Both the position numbers and the translations under genes were made by a program. Under the pieces are notes generated by a model that ran no database searches, was not told where the DNA came from, and saw only the letters and a program-made list of their open reading frames with translations. Below are positions 45,608 to 53,772 of a stretch of 64,000 bases of DNA, piece by piece (within the stretch, counting starts at the first letter, position 1; each line of letters opens with the position of its first letter). Source of the DNA: JAKFWI01 sp031399165 (GTDB lineage: Bacteria > Pseudomonadota > Alphaproteobacteria > Caulobacterales > Aquidulcibacteraceae); the NCBI GenBank assembly GCA_031399165.1, contig JANNOO010000060.1, forward strand, positions 124,001 through 188,000, in the 5' to 3' direction.

Positions 45608-46243
45608 GTGAGCTTCGTTGCGCTCATCGATTACGGCTCGGGCAATATCCGCTCGGTCGAAAAAGCGCTCGCCGCGGCGGCGGGCGGACGCATGACCGTG
45701 CGCACCACCGACAAGCCGGAAGTCATCGCCGCGGCTGACCGCATCGTGCTGCCGGGCCAAGGCGCCTTCGCTGACTGCATGCAGGGCTTGGCTGCGCGCG
45801 GCGGCGTGGTGGAGGCGCTGATCGAACAGGTGCGCAAACGCGGGGCACCGCTCCTTGGCATTTGCGTCGGCATGCAATTGCTGGCCGATCGCGGCCTCGA
45901 ATTTGGTGAAACGCCGGGACTCGGCTGGATTGGCGGCGTGTGCCGCCCGCTGAATCGCACCGATCCCTCGATCCGCATCCCGCACATGGGCTGGAACGCG
46001 GCGAGGCTGACCAAACCGCACCCGGTGCTCGACGTCCTGGCGCCGGAGGCGCACGTTTTCTTCATGCACTCCTTCATCCACGCGCCGGCCGACGCGGCGG
46101 ACATCGCCACCGAAACCGGGCATGGCGAGGTGTTCGCCTCGGCGGTCGCGCGCGACAATATCGTCGGCGTACAGTTTCACCCCGAGAAAAGTCAGGATAA
46201 GGGCCTCGCCCTGCTCTCGCGATTCATAGACTGGCGGCCATGA
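45608..46243 (+). CDS. hisH: Imidazole glycerol phosphate synthase, glutaminase subunit
   Basis: 211-residue class I glutamine amidotransferase. The start is GTG (SFVALIDYGSGNIRSV follows). The nucleophile elbow is GICVGMQ with Cys86, and the His-Glu pair is in GVQFHPEKSQDKG. It supplies ammonia to HisF through the IGPS tunnel. Overlaps hisA by 4 bp. Confidence 0.97.
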   Translation: MSFVALIDYGSGNIRSVEKALAAAAGGRMTVRTTDKPEVIAAADRIVLPGQGAFADCMQGLAARGGVVEALIEQVRKRGAPLLGICVGMQLLADRGLEFGETPGLGWIGGVCRPLNRTDPSIRIPHMGWNAARLTKPHPVLDVLAPEAHVFFMHSFIHAPADAADIATETGHGEVFASAVARDNIVGVQFHPEKSQDKGLALLSRFIDWRP

Positions 46244-46962
46244 TCCTTTATCCCGCGATCGACCTGAAAGGCGGCAGCGCCGTGCGCCTGACCGAGGGGC
46301 GGCTCGATAGCGAAACAGTTTTCAACGAAAACCCGGCGGCCCAGGCCGCGATCTTCCAGCGCGCGGGCTTTAACTGGCTGCATGTCGTCGATCTCGATGG
46401 CTCGGCCAGCGGCAAACCCGAACATGCCGGCACGATCGCCGCGATCCTGGCGGCGGCGAACATTCCGGTGCAGGTCGGCGGCGGCGTGCGGACGATGGAG
46501 AACATCAATTACTGGCTCGACGCTGGCGTCACGCGCGTGATCCTCGGCACCGCCGCGGTGCGCGATCCGGCGCTGGTTCGCGACGCGGCGCGCGAATTTC
46601 CCGAGCGCATCGCGGTGGCGCTGGACTCGCGCGACGGCAAAGTCGCGGTGTCCGCATGGACCGAGCAGACCGACGTTTCGGTGATCGAGCAGGCCCGGCA
46701 ATTTGAAGGCGCCGGCGTCGCCGCGTTGATCGTCACCGATATTGGCCGCGATGGCCTCAAGACCGGCGTCAACGTCGAGTTCACCGGCCAAGTCGCGGAC
46801 GCGGTTTCGATCCCCGTCATCGCATCTGGCGGCGTGCGCAGCGTGGATGACATCCGCAAGCTGCGCGCCCGCGCCGGCCGGCCCATCCACGGCGCCATCC
46901 TGGGCCGCGCGTTGTATGACGGCGACATTGATGCGAAAGCCGCGCTTGAGGCGGCGGGATGA
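46240..46962 (+). CDS. hisA: ProFAR isomerase HisA
   Basis: 240-residue TIM barrel. Catalytic Asp8 is in YPAIDLKGG. The phosphate-binding loops GGGVRTMENI and SGGVRSVDDIRKL are present, and the second catalytic Asp lies in VTDIGRDG. It performs the Amadori isomerisation of ProFAR to PRFAR. Overlaps hisH and hisF by 4 bp each. Confidence 0.97.
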   Translation: MILYPAIDLKGGSAVRLTEGRLDSETVFNENPAAQAAIFQRAGFNWLHVVDLDGSASGKPEHAGTIAAILAAANIPVQVGGGVRTMENINYWLDAGVTRVILGTAAVRDPALVRDAAREFPERIAVALDSRDGKVAVSAWTEQTDVSVIEQARQFEGAGVAALIVTDIGRDGLKTGVNVEFTGQVADAVSIPVIASGGVRSVDDIRKLRARAGRPIHGAILGRALYDGDIDAKAALEAAG

Positions 46963-47720
46963 CCCTCGCCGCCCGGATCATCCCCTGCCTCGATATGAAA
47001 GATGGGCGCATCGTCAAAGGCGTGAACTTTGTAGATCTGCGCGACGCCGGCGATCCGGTCGAACAGGCGTCGGTGTACGATGCGCAGCACGCGGACGAAA
47101 TCTGCTTTTTGGACATCACCGCCAGCCATGAAGAACGCGCGATCCTGATGGATGTGGTGCGCCGCACCGCGGAATGCTGCTTCATGCCGCTCACCGTCGG
47201 GGGCGGCATCCGCAGCGTCGATGACGTGCGCACGCTGCTGCTCAACGGCGCCGACCGCGCCGCGATCCAGACGGCGGCGGTGAACAATCCCGATCTGATC
47301 GACGCCGCGGCCGGCAAATTCGGCGCCCAATGCATCGTCGCGGTGGCGGACGCAAAGCGCGTGGGCAAGGGTTGGGAAATCTTCACCCATGGCGGCCGCA
47401 ATCCTTCGGGCAAGGACGCGATCAAGTTCGCGGTCGAGATGGTCGAGCGCGGCGCGGGCGAATTGATGATCACCAGCATGGACCGCGACGGCACCAAAAG
47501 CGGCTATGACCTCGAATTGCTCTACGAGATCACCAGCCGCGTCTCGGCGCCGGTTATCGCCTCCGGCGGCGCCGGCAATGTCCAACACATGGTCGATGCG
47601 GTGGTGAAAGGCGGCGCCAGCGCCGTGCTCGCCGCCTCGATTTTCCACTTCGGAACCCATACCATCGCCGAGGCGCGCGAGGCGCTGAAAGCTGCCGGCG
47701 TTCCCGTGAGGCCCGTATGA
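46959..47720 (+). CDS. hisF: Imidazole glycerol phosphate synthase, cyclase subunit
   Basis: 253-residue TIM barrel, paralogous to HisA. The opening IIPCLDMKDGRIVKGVNF carries catalytic Asp11. GGGIRSVDDV, the second catalytic Asp region (VAVADAKRVGKGWEIFTHGG, in parts), MDRDGTKSGYD and ASGGAGNVQH follow. It combines PRFAR with ammonia from HisH to give IGP and AICAR. Coupled by 4-bp overlaps on both sides. Confidence 0.97.
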   Translation: MTLAARIIPCLDMKDGRIVKGVNFVDLRDAGDPVEQASVYDAQHADEICFLDITASHEERAILMDVVRRTAECCFMPLTVGGGIRSVDDVRTLLLNGADRAAIQTAAVNNPDLIDAAAGKFGAQCIVAVADAKRVGKGWEIFTHGGRNPSGKDAIKFAVEMVERGAGELMITSMDRDGTKSGYDLELLYEITSRVSAPVIASGGAGNVQHMVDAVVKGGASAVLAASIFHFGTHTIAEAREALKAAGVPVRPV

Positions 47721-48037
47721 GTTCGACTTTAGGCGAAGCGATCGACGCGCTGGCTGACACGATCGCCGAACGCGCCGCAAAGGGCGCGGCCGGATCGTCC
47801 TACACCGTGCAATTGCTCGATAGCGGCGTGGCGCGCTGCGCCAAGAAAATCGGCGAGGAAGCCACCGAAGCCGTCATCGCCGCCGCCACCGGCGACAATC
47901 TCGCCGCCGAAGCAGCGGACGTGCTCTACCATTTGCTGGTGATGCTGAAGGCCGCCGACGTTCCGCCCGCCGACGTCGCCGCCGAGCTCGAAAAGCGCCG
48001 CGGCAAAAGCGGCCTGGAAGAAAAAGCCTCTCGCTAG
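47717..48037 (+). CDS. hisE: Phosphoribosyl-ATP pyrophosphatase
   Basis: 106-residue MazG-like all-helical enzyme. The metal-binding acidic motif KIGEEATEAVIAA plus EAADVLYHLLVML is clear. The leading SSYTVQLLDSGVARCAKKIG matches HisE. It hydrolyses PR-ATP to PR-AMP, the second step of the pathway. Last gene of the run; hisI, hisD and hisG are not here. Confidence 0.96.
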   Translation: MSSTLGEAIDALADTIAERAAKGAAGSSYTVQLLDSGVARCAKKIGEEATEAVIAAATGDNLAAEAADVLYHLLVMLKAADVPPADVAAELEKRRGKSGLEEKASR

Positions 48038-48082
48038 GGTGCGCCGGCTGGCGCAGCGCTCGTTGTTCGCGCGACCAAACTG

Positions 48083-48114
48083 TTGACAAGCCGGGTGTCA
48101 GGCTTTACCTGACA
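48083..48114 (+). promoter_or_regulatory. Putative promoter with overlapping perfect inverted repeat (operator)
   Basis: A consensus -35 TTGACA (48083-48088) is followed by the perfect inverted repeat TGTCAGG-CTTTA-CCTGACA at 48096-48114. The repeat covers where a -10 box would fall at 17-bp spacing (TACCTG, 48106-48111, weak). The following gene starts at 48149. The arrangement suggests tight repression, perhaps autoregulation by the HTH-like protein it precedes. Confidence 0.55.
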
Positions 48115-48148
48115 TGTAAGGGCTGGCCTAACGCTGGAGAAGCGCGCG

Positions 48149-48496
48149 GTGGCTAAAACTTTGTACTGCTCATTCTGCGGAAAATCCGACAAGCAGATTG
48201 AAAAACTCGCCGCCGGACCGGGTGGCATCTACATTTGCAACGAATGCGTGGAGGCGTGTCTCCTCATCATGGGCGGTGCGGGAGCAGGCATGAAGCGCCG
48301 CTTCGATCCGGATAGTTGGCCCACGGAACGTCTGCTAGCGATTTTGGCGCCGGTGAGCGCGACGCTTGAGACCTATCGCGAGCATCTTCACGGCATCGTT
48401 GAGGCTCTTCGGAAACGGGAGATCAGCTGGGCCAAGATCGCCGCGCCCCTTGGCATATCGCGTCAGTCTGCGTGGGAACGGTTCGGGGGTGAATAG
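48149..48496 (+). CDS. Stand-alone ClpX-type C4 zinc-finger protein with HTH-like tail
   Basis: 115 residues from GTG. Residues about 7-40 (CSFCGKSDKQIEKLAAGP then ICNECVEAC) are nearly identical in layout to the N-terminal zinc-binding domain of ClpX, which dimerises and binds adaptors and substrates. No AAA+ ATPase follows. Instead, after a basic linker (MKRRFDPDSWPTERLL), a helical segment ends ISWAKIAAPLGISRQSAWERFGGE, a helix-turn-helix-like motif. Such proteins are known mainly as uncharacterised. It could be a DNA-binding regulator or a ClpX-adaptor mimic. A palindromic operator candidate lies 35 bp upstream. Confidence 0.78.
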   Translation: MAKTLYCSFCGKSDKQIEKLAAGPGGIYICNECVEACLLIMGGAGAGMKRRFDPDSWPTERLLAILAPVSATLETYREHLHGIVEALRKREISWAKIAAPLGISRQSAWERFGGE

Positions 48497-48518
48497 TGCG
48501 GCGAAACCTGCAGATCGC

Positions 48519-49109
48519 ATGAGCCTTGGCGCATTTGAACGCATCGAGGTCGAGAGTCTCGCGCAATGGCGAGCTTGGCTCTCGACGCATCACGGCCAAA
48601 GCCAGAGCATCTGGGTGGTGACGTGGAAAAAAGCCTCCGGCGGGCCACACCTGCCCTATGGCGATATCCGCGATGAGGCGCTGTGCTGGGGCTGGATAGA
48701 CAGCCGGCCGGCCAAGCTGGATGCGGATCGCACGATGCTGCTCGTTTCCCCGCGCCGGCCAGGCAGCGGCTGGTCGGCGGTCAATAAAACGCGGATCGAA
48801 GCCCTGAGCGCTGCCGGACGGCTGGCCGCGCCGGGCGCTGTGGCGGTTGAGCGGGCGAAGGCTGATGGCTCGTGGACGCTATTGGACGGCGCGGAAACGC
48901 TTGAGCCGCCCGCCGATCTGGTGGCCGCGCTTGCCGCGGCGCAGGCGACGGAGCGGTTTGGAGCGTTTCCGCCATCATCCCGGCGCGCCATTCTGGAATG
49001 GATCGCGCTCGCCAAACGGCCGGAGACCCGCGCCAATCGCCTGACCGAAACCGCCCGCCTGGCGGCGCTCGGCCTGCGCGCCAATTTTCCGGAAGCGCGG
49101 GGGAGATAG
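48519..49109 (+). CDS. YdeI/OmpD-associated family protein
   Basis: 196 residues from ATG (MSLGAFERIEVESLAQWRAW). Family marks: IWVVTWKKASGGPHLPYGD, DEALCWGWIDSRPAKLDADR, RRPGSGWSAVNKTRIEALSAAGR and the C-terminal WIALAKRPETRANRLTETA. The family is loosely linked to stress and antimicrobial tolerance; its biochemical role is not known. An in-frame GTG at 48489, overlapping the end of the zinc-finger gene, is an alternative start with a GGGGG upstream. Coupling to that gene is possible. Confidence 0.8.
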   Translation: MSLGAFERIEVESLAQWRAWLSTHHGQSQSIWVVTWKKASGGPHLPYGDIRDEALCWGWIDSRPAKLDADRTMLLVSPRRPGSGWSAVNKTRIEALSAAGRLAAPGAVAVERAKADGSWTLLDGAETLEPPADLVAALAAAQATERFGAFPPSSRRAILEWIALAKRPETRANRLTETARLAALGLRANFPEARGR

Positions 49110-49164
49110 CGCCAAACGCGCCGCGCGGCCCTGAGCTGACCTGCTGGCATTCGAGTTGATGGTG

Positions 49165-49650
49165 TTACCGCTTCAGAAAAACGTACCACGCCCCTGCCCC
49201 GCCATGGGTCCGATGCGCTTGCGCAAAGCCAGCGAGGCGGGTGCGGAAATCGGGCAGCTCAAGCCAGCCCGGAAGGCGCTGGCGCAGCACGCCGCTTTTG
49301 CCGGTGATCACCAGCACGACGCGCGCGCCGCTGGCCGCCTGGCTGGTGATGAACGCCAGCAGCGCCGCCCGGGCGCCGTCCTGCGTGTAGCCATGCAGAT
49401 CAAGCCGCGCGGCGATTTCCAGTTGGCCGCGCTGCACGCGCCGCTCACCGCCGCGATCAGCGGGCGGCGCAGGTTTGCGCGGCTTGGGACCCGGCGATGG
49501 TTTCGGCGCAGCCGTCTTTGGCTTCTGCAGCGCCGGCTGCGGCTCTGCCTGCTCTTCTTCCGGAGGAAGCGCCTTGCCCGGCAGCGGTCTGGCGTGACGG
49601 GCCACACGCCGCCAAAGCGCCGCTTCGGCGGGCGTCAGCGACCGGCGCAT
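49165..49650 (-). CDS. Smr-domain protein
   Basis: 161 residues. A basic N-terminal part (LTPAEAALWRRVARHARPLPG) and a Pro/Lys-rich linker precede a C-terminal Smr (MutS2-C) domain. Its marks are LDLHGYTQDGARAALLAFI, VVLVITGKSG and the terminal HGGAGAWYVFLKR. Smr domains are nucleic-acid-binding nuclease modules; the TGK(S/G)-G loop is intact. Starts 10 bp after the Tim44-like gene stop, so they are likely co-transcribed. Confidence 0.87.
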   Translation of the reverse strand: MRRSLTPAEAALWRRVARHARPLPGKALPPEEEQAEPQPALQKPKTAAPKPSPGPKPRKPAPPADRGGERRVQRGQLEIAARLDLHGYTQDGARAALLAFITSQAASGARVVLVITGKSGVLRQRLPGWLELPDFRTRLAGFAQAHRTHGGAGAWYVFLKR

Positions 49651-49659
49651 GGCAAAGGC

Positions 49660-50259
49660 TTAGGCCTGGGCGACGCTGGCGAGACGCCAGTTTGGGTCTT
49701 GCGAGGTAACGTCGCGCTCGAACGTCCAGCGTTCTTTGGTGTCGCGCAGACCATGGGCGCCCTCGGCGAGTTCGGCTTCGAACCGCACGGCGACGCGGGC
49801 GACCTCGCCGTCCAGATCAGCGTCAGCGATTTCCGCGCTTTTCAGGCGAACCAATTCGGGGCCCTTGCCGCCAGAGGCCTCCCGCTCGGTAATCGCCTTG
49901 TCGTAGCTGGAGAATACCCGCGTGGTGAGCAGCGGACGAAGCGCCGCGCGGTCGCCATTGGCGAAAGCCTGGACGATCAGCTCATAGGCGCCGCGGGCGC
50001 CCATCAGGAACTGGCCAACATCAAACGAAGGGTCAGCCCGGGCGATGTCCGCCACGCCGCCGCCGCCAGTAATCGGCGCAGGCGCCGGAGCCGTCGGGGC
50101 GGCCGGGGCGTTGGGCTCAGCCGGCGCCATCGCCGGGCGGGGCGCAGGCGCGCTTGGCCGGTCCGCGCCGGTGCGCCGGCCCAGCACCGAATACAGCGTC
50201 GAGAGCGCCACCACGGCGATCACCGCCAAAACCACAACTTCCAAAACTTCGCGCGACAA
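49660..50259 (-). CDS. Tim44-like (TimA-type) membrane-anchored protein
   Basis: About 199 residues. Either of two nearby TTG codons could start it: 50259 has AAGGA 9 bp upstream, 50268 does not, so 50259 is used. An N-terminal transmembrane helix (VLEVVVLAVIAVVALSTLYSV, in parts) is followed by RRTG and a long Pro/Ala linker. The Tim44-like domain starts FDVGQFLMGARGAYELIVQAF. It includes RPLLTTRVFSSYDKAI and ends WRLASV. In alphaproteobacteria this protein faces the periplasm and is related to mitochondrial Tim44; its role is not settled. Confidence 0.82.
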   Translation of the reverse strand: MSREVLEVVVLAVIAVVALSTLYSVLGRRTGADRPSAPAPRPAMAPAEPNAPAAPTAPAPAPITGGGGVADIARADPSFDVGQFLMGARGAYELIVQAFANGDRAALRPLLTTRVFSSYDKAITEREASGGKGPELVRLKSAEIADADLDGEVARVAVRFEAELAEGAHGLRDTKERWTFERDVTSQDPNWRLASVAQA

Positions 50260-50461
50260 AATTCGCAATCCTTCAGCGTCTGTGGGTTTAACACCCCAGC
50301 CTCGCCCATTCCAAATAATATGCCGGGGCCGCTTGCGCCAGTGCGGCGGTTGCGGCCCGTTGCGGCATTGGCGCCCCCATGCTAGCCCCGCGCGCTCGCT
50401 TTTGGCGGGGATGGAATATCAAAATGACGTGCTTTCGCGCGACTCTGGCGGGATTTTGCTC

Positions 50462-50962
50462 ATGACCGATCTGGACCCGGCGGGCGGCCAGGCCGCTTCC
50501 GATGCGCCGCACCTGCGCGTGCTGGCCCAATACGTTAAGGATCTTTCATTCGAAAACCCCACCGCCGCCGCGGGCGCGCGCAACCAGGAAACGCCGCCGG
50601 CCATCGATATGGGCATCGACGTGAACGCCCGGCCGTTAGGCGACGACAATTCCTATGAGGTCGATCTGTCGATCCGCGCCAAGGCTTCGCGCGGCGAAGA
50701 CATCATGTTTTTGACCGAGCTGGTCTATTCCGGGGTGTTTCAGTTCGTGAACGTCGGCGCCGAAGACGTCGAGCCGCTCCTGCTGATCGAATGCCCGCGC
50801 CTGCTGTTTCCGTTCAGCCGCCGCCTGCTGGCCGAGGTGACGCGCGAAGGCGGCTACCCGCCCCTGCTGATCGATCCGATCGATTTTGCCGCGCTCTATC
50901 GCGCGCAGCTGCGCGACCGGGAAAACAAGGCCGCCGGCGATGCGCCCACGCCGCCGAACTAG
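50462..50962 (+). CDS. secB: Protein-export chaperone SecB
   Basis: 166 residues from MTDLDPAGGQAASDAPHLRV. Core SecB features: LAQYVKDLSFENPTA, EVDLSIRAKASRGEDIMFLTELVYSGVF (in parts) and LLLIECPRLLFPFSRRLLAEVTREGGYPPLLIDPIDF (in parts), with a short acidic tail. SecB keeps precursors unfolded and hands them to SecA. An in-frame ATG at 50411 is an alternative but less family-like start. It converges on dnaQ with a 4-bp overlap. Confidence 0.96.
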   Translation: MTDLDPAGGQAASDAPHLRVLAQYVKDLSFENPTAAAGARNQETPPAIDMGIDVNARPLGDDNSYEVDLSIRAKASRGEDIMFLTELVYSGVFQFVNVGAEDVEPLLLIECPRLLFPFSRRLLAEVTREGGYPPLLIDPIDFAALYRAQLRDRENKAAGDAPTPPN

Positions 50963-51720
50963 GCCGCGTCGTCCTTCGGCCACGGCGCGCCGCCGGGCAG
51001 TTCGGATACGAATTGCGCATGCGCGCTGCGTTCCTCCGGCGTCGAAAACAGCGAAAGCTGCACCGGCCGTTGTTGCCGGCGGACGACCTGAAGGACCGGC
51101 GTTTCGTTTATCTCTTCCGCCGCCGCCTGTTCGACAAATTCCAGCGCCTGTTCGCGCCCGCCATGGAGCTCAATATAGATTTCCGCCAGCATCTGCGCGT
51201 CCAGCAAAGCGCCGTGACCGCCGGCGCCTTTGCGGGCCGAAAGGTCGAAACCCTTCTGGTCGAGACGATAATATTTCGAGAGCGCATCAAGGCTGAGGCG
51301 CTGGCCGGCGCGCAGCTTTTTCCGCGCCACCGCCAGCGTATCGATGAACCGCTCTTGCGGATAAATCGGCAGACCCAACCGCTCGAGTTCCGCATTGAGG
51401 AACGTGCGGTCGAATTCGGAATTGTGCGCGACGATCAAGTCTTCTTCGCCGAAGAATGCGCGCAGATCAGCGTGAACCGCGGAAAACAGCGGCTTGTCGC
51501 GCAAAAATGCGCCGGTAAGGCCGTGAACCCGCACAACCTCCTCCGGAACGTCGCGCTCCGGATTGAGGTAAGCGTGGAAGCTGCGGCCGAGTTCGAAGCC
51601 AATCATTTCCACGCAGCCGATTTCCACAATCCGGTCGCCGTCCAGCGGCGTGCGGCCCGTGGTTTCGGTATCGAAAATGACGACGCGGCGGCGGCCGCCA
51701 GTCATGCCGGTATCTGCCAT
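50959..51720 (-). CDS. dnaQ: DNA polymerase III epsilon subunit (3'-5' exonuclease)
   Basis: 253 residues from MADTGMTGGRRRVVIFDTET. DEDDh exonuclease motifs: FDTETTG (Exo I), VAHNSEFDRTFLNAEL (Exo II) and GHGALLDAQMLAEIY (Exo III with His). A C-terminal tail (RQQRPVQLSLFS) fits the alpha-subunit-binding segment. It proofreads the replicative polymerase. It is fourth in the maf-aroE-coaE-dnaQ run leading away from the origin. Confidence 0.96.
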   Translation of the reverse strand: MADTGMTGGRRRVVIFDTETTGRTPLDGDRIVEIGCVEMIGFELGRSFHAYLNPERDVPEEVVRVHGLTGAFLRDKPLFSAVHADLRAFFGEEDLIVAHNSEFDRTFLNAELERLGLPIYPQERFIDTLAVARKKLRAGQRLSLDALSKYYRLDQKGFDLSARKGAGGHGALLDAQMLAEIYIELHGGREQALEFVEQAAAEEINETPVLQVVRRQQRPVQLSLFSTPEERSAHAQFVSELPGGAPWPKDDAA

Positions 51721-51730
51721 CCCTTGCGGG

Positions 51731-52324
51731 TTAAGCAGCTTCGCGCAGCGCCGCAAGCACCGCGCGTATCTGATTGCGCGCGTCTTCCAGACCAAATTCA
51801 GTGTTGATCAGGAAATCGGCCCTTTCGCGCTTTTCGGCATCGGGCGTCTGGCGGGCCAGGATTTGGTTCAGCTTTTCCGCGTCCATGCCCGGGCGCGCCA
51901 GGATGCGCGCGCGCTGGACCGCCGCCGGCGCGGTGACGACGATCACCGCATCGACGATCAGGTCGCCGCCGCTTTCGAACAGCAACGGGATATCCAGAAC
52001 CACAACCGGCGCGCCAGCGGAATGATGCTTGCGCACGAACGCGGCCTGAGTTTCGCGCACAAGCGGATGAACGATGGCTTCGAGCTTGTTCAGGGCCGCA
52101 TCGTCGCCGAGAACCAGTTCGCCGAGTTTCCCGCGGTCGATTGCGCCATCCTTCAGCGCCGCGGGAAACGCGGCCGAGACGGGCGCCACGGCTTTGCCGC
52201 GTGTCGCGTAGAGCTCGTGTACCGCGGCGTCTGCGTCGTAGACGGGGATCCCCTCTTCGCGCAGCAAGTTGGCGGTTGTGCTTTTGCCCATGCCGATCGA
52301 GCCAGTGAGGCCGAGGATGATCAT
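51731..52324 (-). CDS. coaE: Dephospho-CoA kinase
   Basis: 197 residues. The P-loop is GLTGSIGMGKSTTANLL. The CoA-site region PVYDADAAVHELY and VVVLDIPLLFESGGDLIVDAVIVV (in parts) are characteristic. It phosphorylates the 3'-hydroxyl of dephospho-CoA, the last step of CoA synthesis. The start overlaps the aroE stop by 4 bp. Confidence 0.97.
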   Translation of the reverse strand: MIILGLTGSIGMGKSTTANLLREEGIPVYDADAAVHELYATRGKAVAPVSAAFPAALKDGAIDRGKLGELVLGDDAALNKLEAIVHPLVRETQAAFVRKHHSAGAPVVVLDIPLLFESGGDLIVDAVIVVTAPAAVQRARILARPGMDAEKLNQILARQTPDAEKRERADFLINTEFGLEDARNQIRAVLAALREAA

Positions 52325-53178
52325 TCCATGTCCTCCCTGTCAGCAACCGCCCGCATCAGGCGCGCGCGCGCGAGGCGCACATCGGGCTGCAGCCCGAACC
52401 AGATTTCGAAGGACAGCGCGCCCTGATGGATCAGCATGCCGAGGCCGTCGATCACGTTCAGGCGCCGTGCGCGCGCGGCGCGCAGCAGATCGGTTTCGAG
52501 CGGCGCATAGACCGCATCCATGACGATGCAATGATTGGGCGCACGTTCGACAGGCCAATCGAAGGGCGGCGCGCCAGCCATGCCCAGCGTCGTCGTATTC
52601 ACGATCAAATCAGCGGATTCGAACAGATCGCCCATCTGCTCCCACGGGAATGCGTAGCAACGATCCGATATTCCGGCCACTTCCGACGCCCTCTCGGGTG
52701 TACGGTTGGCGATCAGGACGCGCCGTACGCCCGCCTGCGCCAGACCCCATGCGGCAGCGCGCGCCGCGCCGCCGGCGCCGAGCACGAGCGCGGTGCCGGT
52801 CATGCTGCGCCAGCCGGCATGGCTTTCATCGAGCGCCGCGACCACGCCATAGGCGTCGGTGTTAAAGCCTGAAATCGAGCCGTCCCGCTCCCAGCGCAAT
52901 ACGTTGGCCGCCTTAAGCGAAGAGGCTGCCGGGTCAAGCCGGTCGGCGATCAGGCACGCCGAGAGTTTGTGCGGCACGGTGACGTTGGCGCCGAAAAAGC
53001 GCAGCGCGCGGAGACCCTCGAAAGCGCCAGCCTGATCGTCCGCCGGAACGCGCAGCGCGATGTAAACAGCGTCGAGTCCGAAATCGCCGATCCAGCCATT
53101 ATGCATCACCGGCGACAGCGAGTGGCCAACCGGATCGCCCAGCACCGCCAGAATCGATGTCTTCGCCGTGATGGTCAT
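52321..53178 (-). CDS. aroE: Shikimate dehydrogenase (NADP)
   Basis: 285 residues. The shikimate-binding N-terminus AVLGDPVGHSLSPVMHN is followed by GANVTVPHKL with the catalytic Lys. NTDAYGVVAALDE and the Rossmann loop VLGAGGAARAAAWGLAQ complete the set. It reduces 3-dehydroshikimate. The gene is coupled to maf upstream and coaE downstream by 4-bp overlaps. Confidence 0.97.
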   Translation of the reverse strand: MTITAKTSILAVLGDPVGHSLSPVMHNGWIGDFGLDAVYIALRVPADDQAGAFEGLRALRFFGANVTVPHKLSACLIADRLDPAASSLKAANVLRWERDGSISGFNTDAYGVVAALDESHAGWRSMTGTALVLGAGGAARAAAWGLAQAGVRRVLIANRTPERASEVAGISDRCYAFPWEQMGDLFESADLIVNTTTLGMAGAPPFDWPVERAPNHCIVMDAVYAPLETDLLRAARARRLNVIDGLGMLIHQGALSFEIWFGLQPDVRLARARLMRAVADREDME

Positions 53179-53771
53179 GATGGGGCAACGCCGTGAGTGC
53201 GCAGGAATGCCAGAACAGCAAGCAGCGGCAGACCCAGAATGGAGAAATAATCGCCTTCGATGCTTTCAAACAATTGCGCCCCCCGCCCTTCGAGCTGGTA
53301 AGCGCCAACGCTTGAAAACGCGTCCGGGCCAATCGCGTCGAGATAATCTTCAACGAACGCGTCGGAAAAACTGCGCATCGTCAGCCTCGGCGTTTCGATC
53401 CGCCGCCAGATCGGCGCGCCATCCTTGGCGATGACAGCAGCGGTGATCAGAATGTGGGATTTGCCGCGCAATCGTAAAAGATGCGCGCGCGCTTCGGCGC
53501 GATCTTTTGGCTTGTCGAAAGCCTCGCCTTCGCAGGCGAGCATCTGATCGGCGCCGATGACGAAGGCGCGGCTGCGGCGTGAAACCGCGATGGCCTTCAA
53601 TTCAGCCAAAGCATCAGCCTGTTCGCGCGGGGCCAAACGCTCGGCGCGCAGGCCTGCCTTGACCGCCTCTTCGTCAACCGATGGGCGTTCGATATCGAAA
53701 TTCAGGCCGGCTGCGCGGATCATAGCGGCGCGCGCAGCGCTGCCAGAGGCAAGGATCAAGTCAGCCATCAA
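53175..53771 (-). CDS. maf: Maf-like nucleoside-triphosphate pyrophosphatase
   Basis: 198 residues; the second Met (53768) may be the true start, giving MADLILASGSAARAAMIRAA. The Maf signature LASGS(A/P)RR region is present, as are SVDEEAVKAGL, VIGADQMLACEGEAFDKP and AGAYQLEG-like (VGAYQLEGRGAQLFESIEGDYFSILGLPL, in parts). Maf proteins hydrolyse modified or canonical pyrimidine NTPs and influence septation. Adjacent to ppsR with a one-base gap. Confidence 0.95.
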   Translation of the reverse strand: MMADLILASGSAARAAMIRAAGLNFDIERPSVDEEAVKAGLRAERLAPREQADALAELKAIAVSRRSRAFVIGADQMLACEGEAFDKPKDRAEARAHLLRLRGKSHILITAAVIAKDGAPIWRRIETPRLTMRSFSDAFVEDYLDAIGPDAFSSVGAYQLEGRGAQLFESIEGDYFSILGLPLLAVLAFLRTHGVAPS

Positions 53772-53772
53772 A

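Noticed and set aside
46509..47780. 423-codon minus-strand open frame antisense to hisA-hisF
   Set aside because: Both his genes are complete and conserved; the antisense frame lacks any domain.
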